A stretch of 64,000 bases of DNA from Paracoccus aestuariivivens (GCF_009711225.1 NZ_WMIE01000001.1:682001-746000), one strand, 5' to 3'; shown: positions 8,435 to 18,018, numbered from the stretch's first letter. Notes: generated by a model not told the origin, from the letters alone. Numbers and translations: made by a program.

Positions 8435-9349
8435 TCAATCCATGGCCGGATCTTCCGCTACCAGATCCGAAATGGTCTGGCGCAGCCAACGGCTTGCGGG
8501 GTCCTGATGCAAGCGACGATGCCAGCTTAGATAGACCTTGAAATTGGGCAGATCGATGGGCGGCATGGCGACGTGCAGGCCGTCGGGTTGGGCTGCGGCC
8601 AAACGCTGCGGCACGACAGACACCATCTCGCTGGCCCGAATGATCGAAGGGACCAACAGAAAATTCGGGACGCGTGCCCCGACCTCACGGGCACGTCCCA
8701 ACTCTCCCAAAGCCCGATCGACTTCGTCCAGAATGCCACCGCCGGGGATCACCGCCACGACATGCCGCAGGCGGCAAAACTGTTCCAGACTGATCGCATC
8801 CCGAAGTTCCGGATGGTCCCTGCTCCAGATCGTGCGGAAACTCTCCTCGGCCATCAGCCGCGCCGGAAATGCCTGTGGGGCATTCTCGGCACTGGTGACC
8901 GCGAAGTCCAACTCGCCGCGCTCCATGCTGGCGGCAATCCGGTCCAATTCGAGATGCACCGTCTCGATGGTTATTCCCCGCGCCACTCTGGCCAGATAGG
9001 GAACGAGTTTCGGCAACAGGACGATCAGGGCCAGATCCGAGCCCGCGATCCTGAAATGGCGGATGTCCTGCGCCGGATCGAAGCCTGCGGGACTGGCGAC
9101 AAGACTGCGCAGTTCCTCGATCGCAGCACTCAGTGGCTGTCGCATTGCGCTTGCCCTCGGCGTCAATGCCATGCCATGTGCGTTCCCGACCAGCAGGTCA
9201 TCGTTCAACAGACCACGCAATCGGGCAAGTTGCGCAGACATTGCAGGCTGGCTGATCCCCAACCGACGCGCGGCCAATGTCACGCTACGCTCGCGAAGCA
9301 GCACCTCCAGCGAAACCAGCAGTCCCAGATCCCGAGGCTGAAAATCCAT
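8435..9349 (-). CDS. LysR-family transcriptional regulator
   Basis: 304 residues from the ATG at 9349 (N-terminus MDFQPRDLGLLVSLEVLL). The HTH is visible at residues ~17-60 (RSVTLAARRLGISQPAMSAQLARLR), followed by a substrate-binding-like effector domain. A longer frame to 9406 adds an uncharacteristic N-terminus. It is of the NodD/LinR-like branch with DFDLNLL-type starts. Target unknown: it is convergent with the TRAP operon and divergent from the small secreted protein at 9442. Confidence 0.85.
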   Translation of the reverse strand: MDFQPRDLGLLVSLEVLLRERSVTLAARRLGISQPAMSAQLARLRGLLNDDLLVGNAHGMALTPRASAMRQPLSAAIEELRSLVASPAGFDPAQDIRHFRIAGSDLALIVLLPKLVPYLARVARGITIETVHLELDRIAASMERGELDFAVTSAENAPQAFPARLMAEESFRTIWSRDHPELRDAISLEQFCRLRHVVAVIPGGGILDEVDRALGELGRAREVGARVPNFLLVPSIIRASEMVSVVPQRLAAAQPDGLHVAMPPIDLPNFKVYLSWHRRLHQDPASRWLRQTISDLVAEDPAMD

Positions 9350-9441
9350 TCTGGTTATGCCTAATATATCTTGGATCGATTTGAGTTTTGCGCCGCGCGG
9401 GCCCACATGTCCAGTAACTCAATCAGCCCCGGAGAATCGAA

Positions 9442-9792
9442 ATGAAGGCTTTTGCCCTTGCGCTTGCTGTTGCCCTGACCCCATTTGCCGCATCTGCCGG
9501 TGAAATCACGTTGGAAACGCCGATGAACGGCATGACCTTGGCGGGCGGCGAAACGGATATGGCCGTATTCTTCACGCCGTCCAAGGATGCCGCTTACCGC
9601 GTTCATGCGGCCTATGTCGCCAAGGACAATCAAAGCGAGCCCAAACGCCTGATGATGGACCTGAAAGACGGTGACGCGCTCAGCTTTTCGCTGCCCGGCC
9701 ACCTGACCGAGATCTATCACTTCTCGCGCAGCGGCAATGCGGTCACCATCAGTTCCGAACCGGCTGCTGCGCGGACCGGATCGGCCAGTTGA
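9442..9792 (+). CDS. Small secreted protein of unknown function
   Basis: 116 residues. Clear Sec signal peptide (MKAFALALAVALTPFAASAG, cleavage after ASA), then a mature part of ~96 residues predicted to be mostly beta strand, with no cysteines. I recognise no family. The start is an ATG preceded by GGAG at 9430-9433. It is convergent with the L-fucose operon (3 bp between stops) and divergent from the LysR gene, which might control it. Confidence 0.65.
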   Translation: MKAFALALAVALTPFAASAGEITLETPMNGMTLAGGETDMAVFFTPSKDAAYRVHAAYVAKDNQSEPKRLMMDLKDGDALSFSLPGHLTEIYHFSRSGNAVTISSEPAAARTGSAS

Positions 9793-9795
9793 AGT

Positions 9796-10560
9796 CTAGC
9801 CGCCAATCGCCCGATCCAGATGGACATAGCCGCCATCAGGATGCAGCCATTGGCCCGTCATGTGGCTCGCGCGATCCGATAGCAGGAAAGCGCAGCAATC
9901 CGCGATCTCGCGCGCCGTGGTCATCCGTTGACCAAACGGGATATTGCGGGCGATATCAGCCAGACGCGCATCGGGATCGGGCATGGTGTCCAGCCAGCGG
10001 CGGTATAGCGGCGTCATCACCTCGGCCACGACGATGGCATTGACCCGCACGCCGTCGGGCAGGAAGTCGACGGCCCATTCGCGCGTCAAACCAAGCTGCG
10101 CCGCCTTGGCCGCGACATAGGCCGAGGTCCCCCCCTGTCCGGTCAACGCGGTCTTCGAGGTGATATTGACAATCGCGCCGCGCGAAGCCCGCAGATCGTC
10201 CGCCAGCAGCTGCACCATCAGGTAATAATGGACCAGATTCTGGTTCAGACTGGCGCGAAACGCATCGGGCCCTTTCTCCAGCCCTACCCCATCATTTGCG
10301 CCCGCATTGTTGACCAATGCGTGGACGATGCCGTGACGCGACCGGATTGTTGCAACCGCAGCGCAGCAAGCATTGTCGTCGGATAACTCGGCTTGCACAA
10401 AATCCGCGCCGGTCTGCGCCAGCCATTCAGGCTCGGGCGGACGGCGCGAGACGATCACGACGTGCGCGCCTTCCTCGCGCAGGACTTCCGTAATGCCCGC
10501 GCCGATCCCCGAACCTCCGCCGGTAACGACGACCAGCTTATCTTGCAGATGCAGATCCAT
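9796..10560 (-). CDS. SDR-family L-fucose (sugar) dehydrogenase
   Basis: 254 residues. Rossmann motif TGGGSGIG (residues ~13-20), NNAG (~86-89), and the catalytic Ser and YVAAK (Tyr-x3-Lys, ~153-157). The best reading from context is NAD(P)-dependent oxidation of L-fucose, or a related 6-deoxy sugar, to the lactone. I use the ATG at 10560, which overlaps the TGA of the preceding dehydratase gene (TGATG); a GTG one codon earlier is possible. It is the last gene of the seven-gene leftward operon. No terminator is visible in the 3 bp before the convergent neighbour. Confidence 0.82.
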   Translation of the reverse strand: MDLHLQDKLVVVTGGGSGIGAGITEVLREEGAHVVIVSRRPPEPEWLAQTGADFVQAELSDDNACCAAVATIRSRHGIVHALVNNAGANDGVGLEKGPDAFRASLNQNLVHYYLMVQLLADDLRASRGAIVNITSKTALTGQGGTSAYVAAKAAQLGLTREWAVDFLPDGVRVNAIVVAEVMTPLYRRWLDTMPDPDARLADIARNIPFGQRMTTAREIADCCAFLLSDRASHMTGQWLHPDGGYVHLDRAIGG

Positions 10561-11837
10561 CACGCCCCCTTGAAGCGATAGGTTTCAAGGCTTTCCGGCT
10601 TCATCTCGATCGAAAAACCCGGCATGGTCGGCGGCATATAGGCCGCGTCGCGGATATTGCAGGGGTAAAGGAAATGCTCGTGCAGGTGGTCGACATATTC
10701 GATGACCCGACCCTCGCGCGTACCCGCGATGCACAGAAAGTCGATCATCGACATGTGCTGGACATATTCGCACAGACCGACGCCCCCGGCATGCGGGCAG
10801 ACCTTGAGGCCATATTTCGCGGCCATCAGCATGACGGCCAGCACCTCGTTCAGCCCGCCCATGCGGCAGCTGTCGATCTGCACCACGTCGATTGCGCCGC
10901 GCATGATGAATTGCTTGAACATGATCCGGTTCTGGCACATCTCGCCGGTCGCGACCTGCACGGGGGCGACCCCCTCGCGGATCTTGCGGTGGCCTTCGAT
11001 ATCGTCGGGGCTGGTCGGTTCCTCGATGAACCACGGCTTCACGAAGGCGAGCTTGCCGACCCAGTCGATGGCCTGATCGACCTCCCAGACTTGGTTCGCG
11101 TCGATCATCAGGTTGACGTCCGGGCCGACCTCGTCCCGTGCGATGGTCAGGCGGCGGATATCGTCGTCAAGGTCGCGGCCGACCTTCATCTTGATATGGC
11201 GGAAACCGGCATCAACCGCCTCGCGGCAGAGGCGGCGCAGTTTGTCGTCGTCATAACCCAGCCAACCCGCGCTGGTCGTGTAGCAGGGATAACCCTCGGC
11301 TTTCAGCGTCTCGATGCGGGCGGCTTTGTCCTTGGCCTGCTCGGTCAGGAAATCCAGCGCCCATTCGGGTGTGATGCAATCGGTCAGATAGCGGAAATCG
11401 ATACAGCGCACGAGTTCGGCGGGCGACATCTCGGCCACGAGTTGCCAGACCGGCTTGCCCTCGGACTTCGCCCACAGGTCCCAGACCGCGTTGACGACCG
11501 CGCCCGTCGCCAGATGGATCGCGCCCTTATCCGGGCCGATCCAGCGCAGCTGGCTGTCCGAGGTGATATGCCGCCAGAATCGCCCCATATCCTGCGCGAT
11601 CCAGCCAAGGTCGAGGCCGGTGACGATCGGCCGCAAAGCCTCGATCGAGGCGACGCAGATTTCATTGCCGCGCCCGATGGTGAAGGTCAGGCCATGGCCC
11701 TCATGCGGGCCGTCGGTCTCAAGGATCACATAGGCCGCCGAGTAATCGGGATCGGGGTTCATCGCATCCGAGCCGTCCAGATGCTGGCTGGTCGGGAAAC
11801 GCACATCGACGGTGCGCAGGCCGGTGATCTTGGTCAT
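10560..11837 (-). CDS. L-fuconate dehydratase (enolase superfamily)
   Basis: 425 residues, the expected length. The mandelate-racemase-group active site is present: the KxK of HIKMKVG (residues ~215-222), the metal ligands DANQVW (~248), EEPTSPDD (~274) and ATGEM (~300), and the His of CPHAGGVGL (~350). The N-terminus (ITGLRTVDVRFPTS, LDGSDAMNPDPDYSAAYV) is typical of FucD. It dehydrates L-fuconate to 2-keto-3-deoxy-L-fuconate. The ATG at 11837 follows GAGAGGTGAAGG. It sits between the sugar-binding-protein gene and the sugar dehydrogenase. Confidence 0.93.
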   Translation of the reverse strand: MTKITGLRTVDVRFPTSQHLDGSDAMNPDPDYSAAYVILETDGPHEGHGLTFTIGRGNEICVASIEALRPIVTGLDLGWIAQDMGRFWRHITSDSQLRWIGPDKGAIHLATGAVVNAVWDLWAKSEGKPVWQLVAEMSPAELVRCIDFRYLTDCITPEWALDFLTEQAKDKAARIETLKAEGYPCYTTSAGWLGYDDDKLRRLCREAVDAGFRHIKMKVGRDLDDDIRRLTIARDEVGPDVNLMIDANQVWEVDQAIDWVGKLAFVKPWFIEEPTSPDDIEGHRKIREGVAPVQVATGEMCQNRIMFKQFIMRGAIDVVQIDSCRMGGLNEVLAVMLMAAKYGLKVCPHAGGVGLCEYVQHMSMIDFLCIAGTREGRVIEYVDHLHEHFLYPCNIRDAAYMPPTMPGFSIEMKPESLETYRFKGA

Positions 11838-11899
11838 GCCTTCACCTCTCGGCCAAGCGGGCCGCTGCTCGGAAGCTTCATCTTGTCCTCATGGAATGG

Positions 11900-11922
11900 G
11901 CCGGGGGCAGGACGCCCCCGGC
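11900..11922. other. Intercistronic hairpin after the sugar-binding-protein gene
   Basis: Perfect 9-bp stem GCCGGGGGC/GCCCCCGGC with a 5-base loop, between the substrate-binding-protein stop (11931) and the fuconate dehydratase start (11837). No T-run follows on the transcribed strand, so it looks more like an mRNA-stabilising or attenuating element than a full terminator. Confidence 0.7.
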
Positions 11923-11930
11923 GAAGGTGA

Positions 11931-12878
11931 TCAGTCGTAAAGGACCGCCGCGATTTCCGGCGCGTCAATGTTCGACTTGTCGTACCAGTAGAAGCCGGTA
12001 TCGACGTTTTTCTCAAGTTTTTCACCCTTGGCTGCGGCGACGGCGGCTTTCACCGTCTCGTATCCGATGCCAACCGGGTTCTGGGTGATCGCTCCGGCCA
12101 TGGCGCCGCTGCGGATCGCCTCTTTCTGAACCTTGCCCGAGTCGAAGCCGATCACGACCGCCTTCGCGCCCATCTCGCGCACACCGTTCAGCACACCGAT
12201 GGCCGAGCCTTCGTTGGTGCCGAAGATGCCCTTGATATCGGGATTGGCGGCGAGGATCGCCTTGGTGATCTCGGTCGATTTCAGCTGGTCGCCATCGCCA
12301 TATTCCAGCGCGACGATCTCGATATTCGGGTGCTTTTCTTTGATGCCATTGACGAAGCCATCGCGGCGATGGATGCCCGTCAACGAGGTCTGGCTGTGGC
12401 CGACGACGGCAATCTTGCCCTCGCCGCCGATCAGCTCGGCCATTTTGTCAGCGGCCAAAGCCGCGGCGGCGGTGTTGTCGGTCGAAGCGGTCGAGAGGGG
12501 AATGTCACTTTCCACGCCCGAGTCGAACGCGATGACCGGGATATTCGCGGCTTGCGCCTTTTTCAGCAGCGGGATCACGGCTTGGCTGTCCAGTGCGGCG
12601 ATGCCCACAGCGGCGGGCTGCTTGGCAAGAGCGGCGGCGAGCATGTCGATCTGCTTGTCGACTTGCGTCTCATTGTCCGGCCCCTCGAAGGTCACGTCGA
12701 CCCCGAATTCGGCCCCTGCCTTGTCCGCCCCCAGCTTGACCGCTTGCCAGAACTGGTGCTGGAACCCTTTCGAGATCAACGGGATATACACTTTGTCCTG
12801 AGCAAATGCGCTTTGGCCTGCCCCCGACATCAATGCCAGCGCCGTTGCCGCGCCGATCAGTCTGCGTCTTGTGAACAT
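11931..12878 (-). CDS. Sugar ABC transporter substrate-binding protein (RbsB type)
   Basis: 315 residues. Signal peptide MFTRRRLIGAATALALMSGAGQSAFA, then a periplasmic-binding-protein type I fold (VYIPLISKGFQHQFWQAVKLGADKA; FEGPDNETQVDKQIDMLAAAL). The start at 12878 follows GGGAGGAAAAC; a longer frame is open but lacks a signal peptide. It delivers the sugar to the permease and ATPase encoded upstream in the same operon. The likely ligand is L-fucose or a related deoxyhexose, inferred from the linked catabolic enzymes. Confidence 0.92.
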   Translation of the reverse strand: MFTRRRLIGAATALALMSGAGQSAFAQDKVYIPLISKGFQHQFWQAVKLGADKAGAEFGVDVTFEGPDNETQVDKQIDMLAAALAKQPAAVGIAALDSQAVIPLLKKAQAANIPVIAFDSGVESDIPLSTASTDNTAAAALAADKMAELIGGEGKIAVVGHSQTSLTGIHRRDGFVNGIKEKHPNIEIVALEYGDGDQLKSTEITKAILAANPDIKGIFGTNEGSAIGVLNGVREMGAKAVVIGFDSGKVQKEAIRSGAMAGAITQNPVGIGYETVKAAVAAAKGEKLEKNVDTGFYWYDKSNIDAPEIAAVLYD

Positions 12879-12906
12879 GTTTTCCTCCCTGATGTTCACG
12901 GTGGTA

Positions 12907-13884
12907 TCAGTCAGCAGTCCGCCGACGTAGCTGGTCGGCATAAACCGCAACGATGATGATGAAGCCGGTGACGACGGTCTGCCACTCGGGCGCGACCGAT
13001 AGAACGCGCAGACCGTTCGTCAGGACCGACATGATAAGCGCGCCGATCAATGTGCCGGTGATCGTGCCGCGCCCGCCAGACAATGACGTGCCCCCGATAA
13101 CCACCGCCGCGATGGCTTCCAGTTCATAGCCCAGACCCAAGGCGGGCTGAGCAGAGTTCAGGCGCGAGGACATCAGGATGCCCGCAATGCCGCAGATCGC
13201 ACCCGCCAGCGCATAGATCGACATTTTCCAGCGGTCGGTGTTGACGCCGGACAGGCGAACGGCTTCCTCGTTCGAGCCAAGAGCGAAGGTGTAGCGTCCC
13301 AGCACCGTGCGCCCCAACACCCAAGCGATGACCCCCGCGACAATGAACAGGATCAACACGCCGTTGGGCAGCGGAAATTGCGGGATCAGTTTACCGACAA
13401 GTGAGCCCTGCGAAATCTCGGTATAGCCCTCGGTATCGTTGAAGTAGATCGGCTTTGTGCCGGTCACGATCAGCGAAAGCCCTTTGAGGATCAGCATCAT
13501 CCCCAATGTGGCAATGAACGGAGGGATCTTGGCCTTGGCAACCAACGTCCCCGAGATCAGCCCGCAAAGCGCCCCTGTCGCCATTCCGGTCGCCACGCCA
13601 AGCAGCAAAGGCATCCCCAGCCACGTCAGGACGACGCCGGTCATCACCGCGCAAAACGTCATCAGCGTGCCAATCGACAGATCGATCCCGCCGGTGATGA
13701 TGATCATTGTCACGCCGACCGCCAGCACGCCGTTGACCGAGGTCGCCTGCAGGATCGACATGATGTTGTCGACCTGAAAGAACCGGGGACTGGCCAGCGA
13801 AAAGCCGATGACCAGAACGATCAGACTGGCAAAGGCCAGAAGTTTTTGTTGCGCACCGCCGCGAAGGGCCTGCTTCTCGGTCAT
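12907..13884 (-). CDS. Sugar ABC transporter permease (RbsC type)
   Basis: 325 residues, about eight to ten membrane segments. The RbsC/AraH signature is present: VGVTMIIITGGIDLSIGTLM and the cytoplasmic loop EAIAAVVIGGTSLSGGRGTITGTLIGAL (quoted in parts). Start ATG at 13884 (MTEKQAL), 19 bp after the ATPase stop, with GGGAGAGA upstream. It forms the homodimeric membrane channel with the ATPase at 13904-15409. Confidence 0.93.
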   Translation of the reverse strand: MTEKQALRGGAQQKLLAFASLIVLVIGFSLASPRFFQVDNIMSILQATSVNGVLAVGVTMIIITGGIDLSIGTLMTFCAVMTGVVLTWLGMPLLLGVATGMATGALCGLISGTLVAKAKIPPFIATLGMMLILKGLSLIVTGTKPIYFNDTEGYTEISQGSLVGKLIPQFPLPNGVLILFIVAGVIAWVLGRTVLGRYTFALGSNEEAVRLSGVNTDRWKMSIYALAGAICGIAGILMSSRLNSAQPALGLGYELEAIAAVVIGGTSLSGGRGTITGTLIGALIMSVLTNGLRVLSVAPEWQTVVTGFIIIVAVYADQLRRRTAD

Positions 13885-13903
13885 GGTCTCTCTCCCTCGG
13901 GCG

Positions 13904-15409
13904 TCATTCGGCGGCAAGCCCCTCACGCTTGGTCGCCAACGCCATAATGTCTTCCTGCGACGCCCCTCCGGGCAGGATGCCGGTCAACCGCCCTTCGCAC
14001 ATGACCGCGATACGATGCGACAGACGCAACACTTCAGGCAACTCGCTCGAAATAACGATGATTGCCTTTCCAGATGCCGCCAGTTCGCCCATCAGACGGT
14101 AGATTTCAGCCTTGGCGCCGACGTCTATGCCGCGCGTCGGTTCGTCGAAAATCAGAATATCGCAATCGCGCAGCAGCCATTTCGCGATGACGACCTTCTG
14201 CTGGTTGCCGCCCGACAGCAGGCGCAGTTCCTGCCGGTCACCCGGCGTGCGTATGGTCAGCGTTTCGATATAGCGGCGGGCAATCCGCCCCAGTTCCGGC
14301 TCATCGATACGGCCGATCCGGTCAGCATAGCGCGGCAGGCTGGCCATGGCGATATTCGCGCGGACGTCCATACCAAGCGCAAGGCCGAACTGCTTACGAT
14401 CCTCGGACAAGTAGCCGATACCGGCATCGACCGCATCCGACGGGCTGCGTATCTGCACGGGCTTGCCGTGAACGCGAATTTCGCCCTGATCGGCAGGTTC
14501 TGCTCCGAAAATGGCCCGCGCGAGTTCGGTACGCCCCGCGCCCATCAGGCCTGCAAAACCCAGAATCTCGCCGCATTTCACCGAAAAGCTGATGTCGCGC
14601 AACTCGTGCCCGCGTGACAGGTGATCGACCTCCAACGCCGTCTCGGCGGCAGACAGGTCTGGGACCGAGGCGATCTCGTCGCTCAGTTCGCGCCCGACCA
14701 TCATTGAGATGATTTTTGAAATCGGTGTGTCGGCGGCTTCGACGGTGCCGACATAGGCCCCGTCCCGCATCACGGTCACGCGGTCCGAGATGCGTTTGAT
14801 CTCGTCCATCTTGTGGCTGATATAGATGATACCGACGCCCTCGGCCTTCAGCTTGCGGATGATGGCGAAAAGTTCCGCAATCTCGGCATCGTTCAGCGCG
14901 GCGGTCGGTTCGTCCATGATCAGCACGCGCGAGCGATAGGACAAAGCCTTCGCGATCTCGACCATCTGCTGGCGCGCGATGGTCATGCCGCCAACCGTGG
15001 CGCGGGGGTCCATGCGGATATGCATGGCCTCGAAGATCGCGGCGGCATCGGTGTTCAACTTGGCCTCGTCGAGACGACCAAATGACAGTCTGGGCTCGCG
15101 TCCGATCCAAATATTCTGCGCGACTGTCAGATCGCGCATCAACGCAAGCTCTTGGTGGATAATGCCAATTCCAAGGTCCTGAGCGGCCTTGGGTGTGGGC
15201 AACGCCACTTCGGCCCCGTCGATCAGGACGCGCCCCTCATCCGCGTGATAGACGCCCGAGAGGATCTTCATCAGCGTGGATTTTCCCGCGCCGTTTTCCC
15301 CCATCAGGGCGTGAACCTCGCCCGCGCGCAGGTCAAAATCAACGGATTTCAGGGCATGCACACCGGGGAAGCGCTTGTCGATTCCCTCCATCCGCACCAG
15401 TTCGGTCAT
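13904..15409 (-). CDS. Sugar ABC transporter ATP-binding protein (RbsA/MglA type)
   Basis: 501 residues: two fused ABC domains. The first has a canonical Walker A (GENGAGKST, residues ~38-46), and its signature region shows the usual drift of this family ([19 protein letters not shown]). The second has the degenerate P-loop [13 protein letters not shown] and the signature [14 protein letters not shown], followed by [16 protein letters not shown]. Its ATG at 15409 overlaps the lactonase stop by 4 bp (ATGA). It powers sugar import. Confidence 0.95.
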   Translation of the reverse strand: MTELVRMEGIDKRFPGVHALKSVDFDLRAGEVHALMGENGAGKSTLMKILSGVYHADEGRVLIDGAEVALPTPKAAQDLGIGIIHQELALMRDLTVAQNIWIGREPRLSFGRLDEAKLNTDAAAIFEAMHIRMDPRATVGGMTIARQQMVEIAKALSYRSRVLIMDEPTAALNDAEIAELFAIIRKLKAEGVGIIYISHKMDEIKRISDRVTVMRDGAYVGTVEAADTPISKIISMMVGRELSDEIASVPDLSAAETALEVDHLSRGHELRDISFSVKCGEILGFAGLMGAGRTELARAIFGAEPADQGEIRVHGKPVQIRSPSDAVDAGIGYLSEDRKQFGLALGMDVRANIAMASLPRYADRIGRIDEPELGRIARRYIETLTIRTPGDRQELRLLSGGNQQKVVIAKWLLRDCDILIFDEPTRGIDVGAKAEIYRLMGELAASGKAIIVISSELPEVLRLSHRIAVMCEGRLTGILPGGASQEDIMALATKREGLAAE

Positions 15410-16224
15410 GGCTTCACCCCGTAAAACCGCTTGGCGTTTCCGCCCATGACTGCGGCCCGCTCATCAGGCGACAATCCGGCCAGCAATTCATCGGTCAGGT
15501 CGCGCCAACCGGCATAGCTGCCCGCCAGATTCAGCACGGGCCAATCGCTGCCCCAGATCAGCCGATCCGGCCCGAACCAATCGAGCAGTTCCGCAACAAC
15601 CGGACGCAAGGCCAACAACGGATCACGTAGTTCATCAGCGGAAAGTTCTGTCAGCAGGCCCGAGAGTTTGCAGTGATGCCCTTGCGCTGACAGCCGCTGC
15701 ATTCCGAGTGACCAATTCTTGCGGTCCGCAGGCTTGGGCTTGGCGGCGTGATCTATGACAACGGGAATGTCGGGGTTTGAATCGGCAAACTGCGCAAGGA
15801 CCGGCAAATGCCTTTCCGTCACCAGCGCATCGAAGGTCAGACCCAGTTCGACCAGCGTGTCCAATGCCTCGGGGCGCGGTGCATTCAATAGCCAGTCGGT
15901 GTCCGGAATATCCTGCAACATCGGGCGGATACCCAGAAACCTTGCATTCTGGGCCCGCTGCTGCAGATCATGGACGGCCTGCGCGGATCTCAGATCAACC
16001 CAACCGACCACACCGACAATTCGCGGATCAGTCAGAGACAGCAGGTAATCCGTTTCGGCCAGACTCGGGGCGGCCTGAACTGCAATGACAGGGCCTTCGC
16101 CCGGATGCTGCTGCGGAGTAAAGTCGCGACGTATCGCCTGTAGCGGACCGCCTTTGCCGTCAAGCCAGCCATAATCCCCGCGGTCCAGCCGCCAGAAGTG
16201 GCAATGTGCGTCGAGAACCTGCAT
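15406..16224 (-). CDS. Amidohydrolase-family L-fuconolactonase
   Basis: 272 residues. DAHCHFW at residues ~5-11 is the metal-binding start of the amidohydrolase TIM barrel, followed by VIDHAAKPK (~160) and the C-terminal [11 protein letters not shown] with the metal Asp (~225-235). This layout matches the COG3618 lactonases that open L-fucono-1,4-lactone. Together with the two SDR enzymes and the dehydratase it supplies step 2 of the non-phosphorylative L-fucose route. It lies 33 bp after the SDR gene and overlaps the ATPase gene. Confidence 0.88.
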   Translation of the reverse strand: MQVLDAHCHFWRLDRGDYGWLDGKGGPLQAIRRDFTPQQHPGEGPVIAVQAAPSLAETDYLLSLTDPRIVGVVGWVDLRSAQAVHDLQQRAQNARFLGIRPMLQDIPDTDWLLNAPRPEALDTLVELGLTFDALVTERHLPVLAQFADSNPDIPVVIDHAAKPKPADRKNWSLGMQRLSAQGHHCKLSGLLTELSADELRDPLLALRPVVAELLDWFGPDRLIWGSDWPVLNLAGSYAGWRDLTDELLAGLSPDERAAVMGGNAKRFYGVKP

Positions 16225-16257
16225 CGCTACCCCTCCCCTGGTCGCGAAACGGAAGGA

Positions 16258-16995
16258 TCAGATCGTCACGCCTCCATCGACCAGCATCGCCTGACCCGAG
16301 ACGAAGCGGCTTTCATCCGACAGCAGGTAGACCACCATCGGCGCGATATCCGCGACCGTGGCGAGCCGCCCCATGGGCTGGCGGGCAATGAAATCCTTTT
16401 CGGCCTGCACCGGATCGGCAGAGGCCGCGATGCGTCCACGCAGACTGGGCGTGTCCACCGTGCCGGGGCACAATGCGTTGCAGCGGATGCCTTGCTTGAC
16501 GTAATCGGCGGCAATCGCCTTGGTCAGGCCAAGTACCGCCGCTTTCGACGCGCCGTAAGCGGTCCGGTTGGCAAAGCCTTTGATCGAGCTTGCCATGGAC
16601 GACATGTTCAGGATCGAGGCCGTGCCCGTCTGCGACGCACGTTCCAGCATTCCCGGCATCACGGCGCGGCATAGCCGCATCATGGCGGTCACGTTCAGGC
16701 TGAACGCGAAATCCCAATCCTTGTCGTCGATATCCAGCAGCGTGCCGTTGTGGACGACGCCCGCGCAATTGAACAGCCCGTCCAGCGGGCCGACTTTGGC
16801 AGCGATTGCATTGATCGCCTGTGCATCGGTCACGTCCAGTACCTCGGTCGAGATCCCGTCCAGTCCCTGAAGCAAGTCGCCGTTCAGATCGGTTGCGATG
16901 ACTTTCGCACCTTCGGCGGCCAGTGCCAGCGCGCTTGCCCGACCGATTCCCTGCCCCGCGGCGGTCACCAGAATGACCTTGTCCTTCAGCCGCAT
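16258..16995 (-). CDS. SDR-family 2-keto-3-deoxy-L-fuconate dehydrogenase
   Basis: 245 residues. Rossmann TAAGQGIG (residues ~11-18), Ser near 138 and YGASK (~149-153). Short segments such as TSNMSSMAS-type NMSSMASSIKG, KDWDFAFSLNV and CPGTVDTPSL closely match the BDH2-like branch of SDRs, which contains bacterial 2-keto-3-deoxy-L-fuconate 4-dehydrogenases. It would make 2,4-diketo-3-deoxy-L-fuconate. First gene of the operon, start ATG at 16995 after GGGAGG, and divergent from iclR. The substrate is inferred from branch and context. Confidence 0.85.
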   Translation of the reverse strand: MRLKDKVILVTAAGQGIGRASALALAAEGAKVIATDLNGDLLQGLDGISTEVLDVTDAQAINAIAAKVGPLDGLFNCAGVVHNGTLLDIDDKDWDFAFSLNVTAMMRLCRAVMPGMLERASQTGTASILNMSSMASSIKGFANRTAYGASKAAVLGLTKAIAADYVKQGIRCNALCPGTVDTPSLRGRIAASADPVQAEKDFIARQPMGRLATVADIAPMVVYLLSDESRFVSGQAMLVDGGVTI

Positions 16996-17026
16996 CAGAC
17001 CCTCCCTGCCCTCAGCCTCTGTTCTT

Positions 17027-17061
17027 ATATGAATATGCTATCCACATATGAATAATTGTGG
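17027..17061. promoter_or_regulatory. Putative IclR operator/promoter between fuc operon and regulator
   Basis: An AT-rich block in the divergent intergenic space holds two direct copies of ATATGAATA (17027-17035 and 17046-17054, 19 bp apart) and an overlapping inverted repeat CCACA (17042-17046)/TGTGG (17057-17061). It lies 32-66 bp upstream of each start codon. IclR proteins bind such short palindromes; binding here is inferred. Confidence 0.45.
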
Positions 17062-17092
17062 CAAGCAATTTCTTGGGTAGGGAGGACTGCCG

Positions 17093-17866
17093 ATGACCGA
17101 GGACATGCAAGACGCCGCAGTGGATCGCTATCGCGCCCCGGCGCTGGATAAGGGCTTGGACATTCTCGAGGTTCTGGCCGATCAGGCACGCGGTTTGACC
17201 CGCGCGGAAATCGTCAAGGAGTTGGGGCTAAGTCCATCGCAGATCTACAGAATGCTGGAAAGGCTTGTCGCGCGTGGCTATGTGACCCGAATCGAGGGCG
17301 GCGACCGCTATGCCTTGACCATGAAGTTGTTCCTGTTGGCGACACGTCACCCGCCGCTGCGTCGGATGGTGGCGCAGGCCCAGCCCTTGATGGACGAATT
17401 CGCGCGCGAGCTACGTCAGTCCTGCCATCTCGTCCTGCCGGAACAGGGCACGGGAATCGTGGTTGCCCAAGCCAGTCCGACTGGACATTGGGAGTTCCGC
17501 GCAAGGCTTGGCGCACAGATGGATCTGTTCAGGACCGGCTCGGGGCTGACTTTGCTGGCCTTCCAAAATCCGGACCAAATCATCGAAACCTTGGGGCATT
17601 GGGGGGTGTCCGACGCTATATCTCGGCTAGAGCAGGTAGCGACGCAGCTTCCCGACGTCTTGGCGCAAGGCTATCGGATGCAGCCGTCGGGCCAGTTGGT
17701 CGGGGTCACGGATATCAGCGTGCCGGTGCTTGATCCGGGCTCGGAAGCTATCGCGGTTCTGACCTGCGCATACATCCAGCATCCGGACGAAGTATCCGCC
17801 TTGAACACCGATCGCGCATTGCAGGCATTGAGACAGGTTGCGGCCGCATTATCGGCACGCGACTAA
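17093..17866 (+). CDS. IclR-family transcriptional regulator
   Basis: 257 residues. Winged HTH at residues ~15-75 (LDKGLDILEVLADQARGLTRAEI, LSPSQIYRMLERL), then an IclR effector domain (residues ~85-255). GGGAGGA precedes the ATG. It is divergent from the L-fucose operon with only 97 bp between start codons, so it is the most likely pathway regulator. The inducer is probably an L-fucose catabolite such as a keto-deoxy acid, but this is not shown by the sequence. Confidence 0.9.
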   Translation: MTEDMQDAAVDRYRAPALDKGLDILEVLADQARGLTRAEIVKELGLSPSQIYRMLERLVARGYVTRIEGGDRYALTMKLFLLATRHPPLRRMVAQAQPLMDEFARELRQSCHLVLPEQGTGIVVAQASPTGHWEFRARLGAQMDLFRTGSGLTLLAFQNPDQIIETLGHWGVSDAISRLEQVATQLPDVLAQGYRMQPSGQLVGVTDISVPVLDPGSEAIAVLTCAYIQHPDEVSALNTDRALQALRQVAAALSARD

Positions 17867-17956
17867 GCGCCGCAGCAGGGGGTGCTATATGTCTCAAATG
17901 CGCAATACTTTTGAAAAAAAAGCGATTTGGCGGAGCCGTGCGAACGAGTAAAGTCA

Positions 17957-17971
17957 TTTACCTTAGGTGAA
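17957..17971. promoter_or_regulatory. Short palindrome upstream of the RND efflux genes
   Basis: TTTACCT-T-AGGTGAA, a near-perfect inverted repeat (one mismatch) about 48 bp upstream of the adaptor start. It may be a repressor site for the efflux operon. No dedicated regulator gene lies beside the pump. Confidence 0.35.
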
Positions 17972-18018
17972 GTGCCTTGCTAGCTTAGGCCGAGAACTTC
18001 TGGAACAAGGACGCGCCA

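Noticed and set aside
10674-11930. 418-codon rightward ORF opposite the fuconate dehydratase
   Set aside because: Mirror frame of a gene with a full active-site motif set; no family resemblance.
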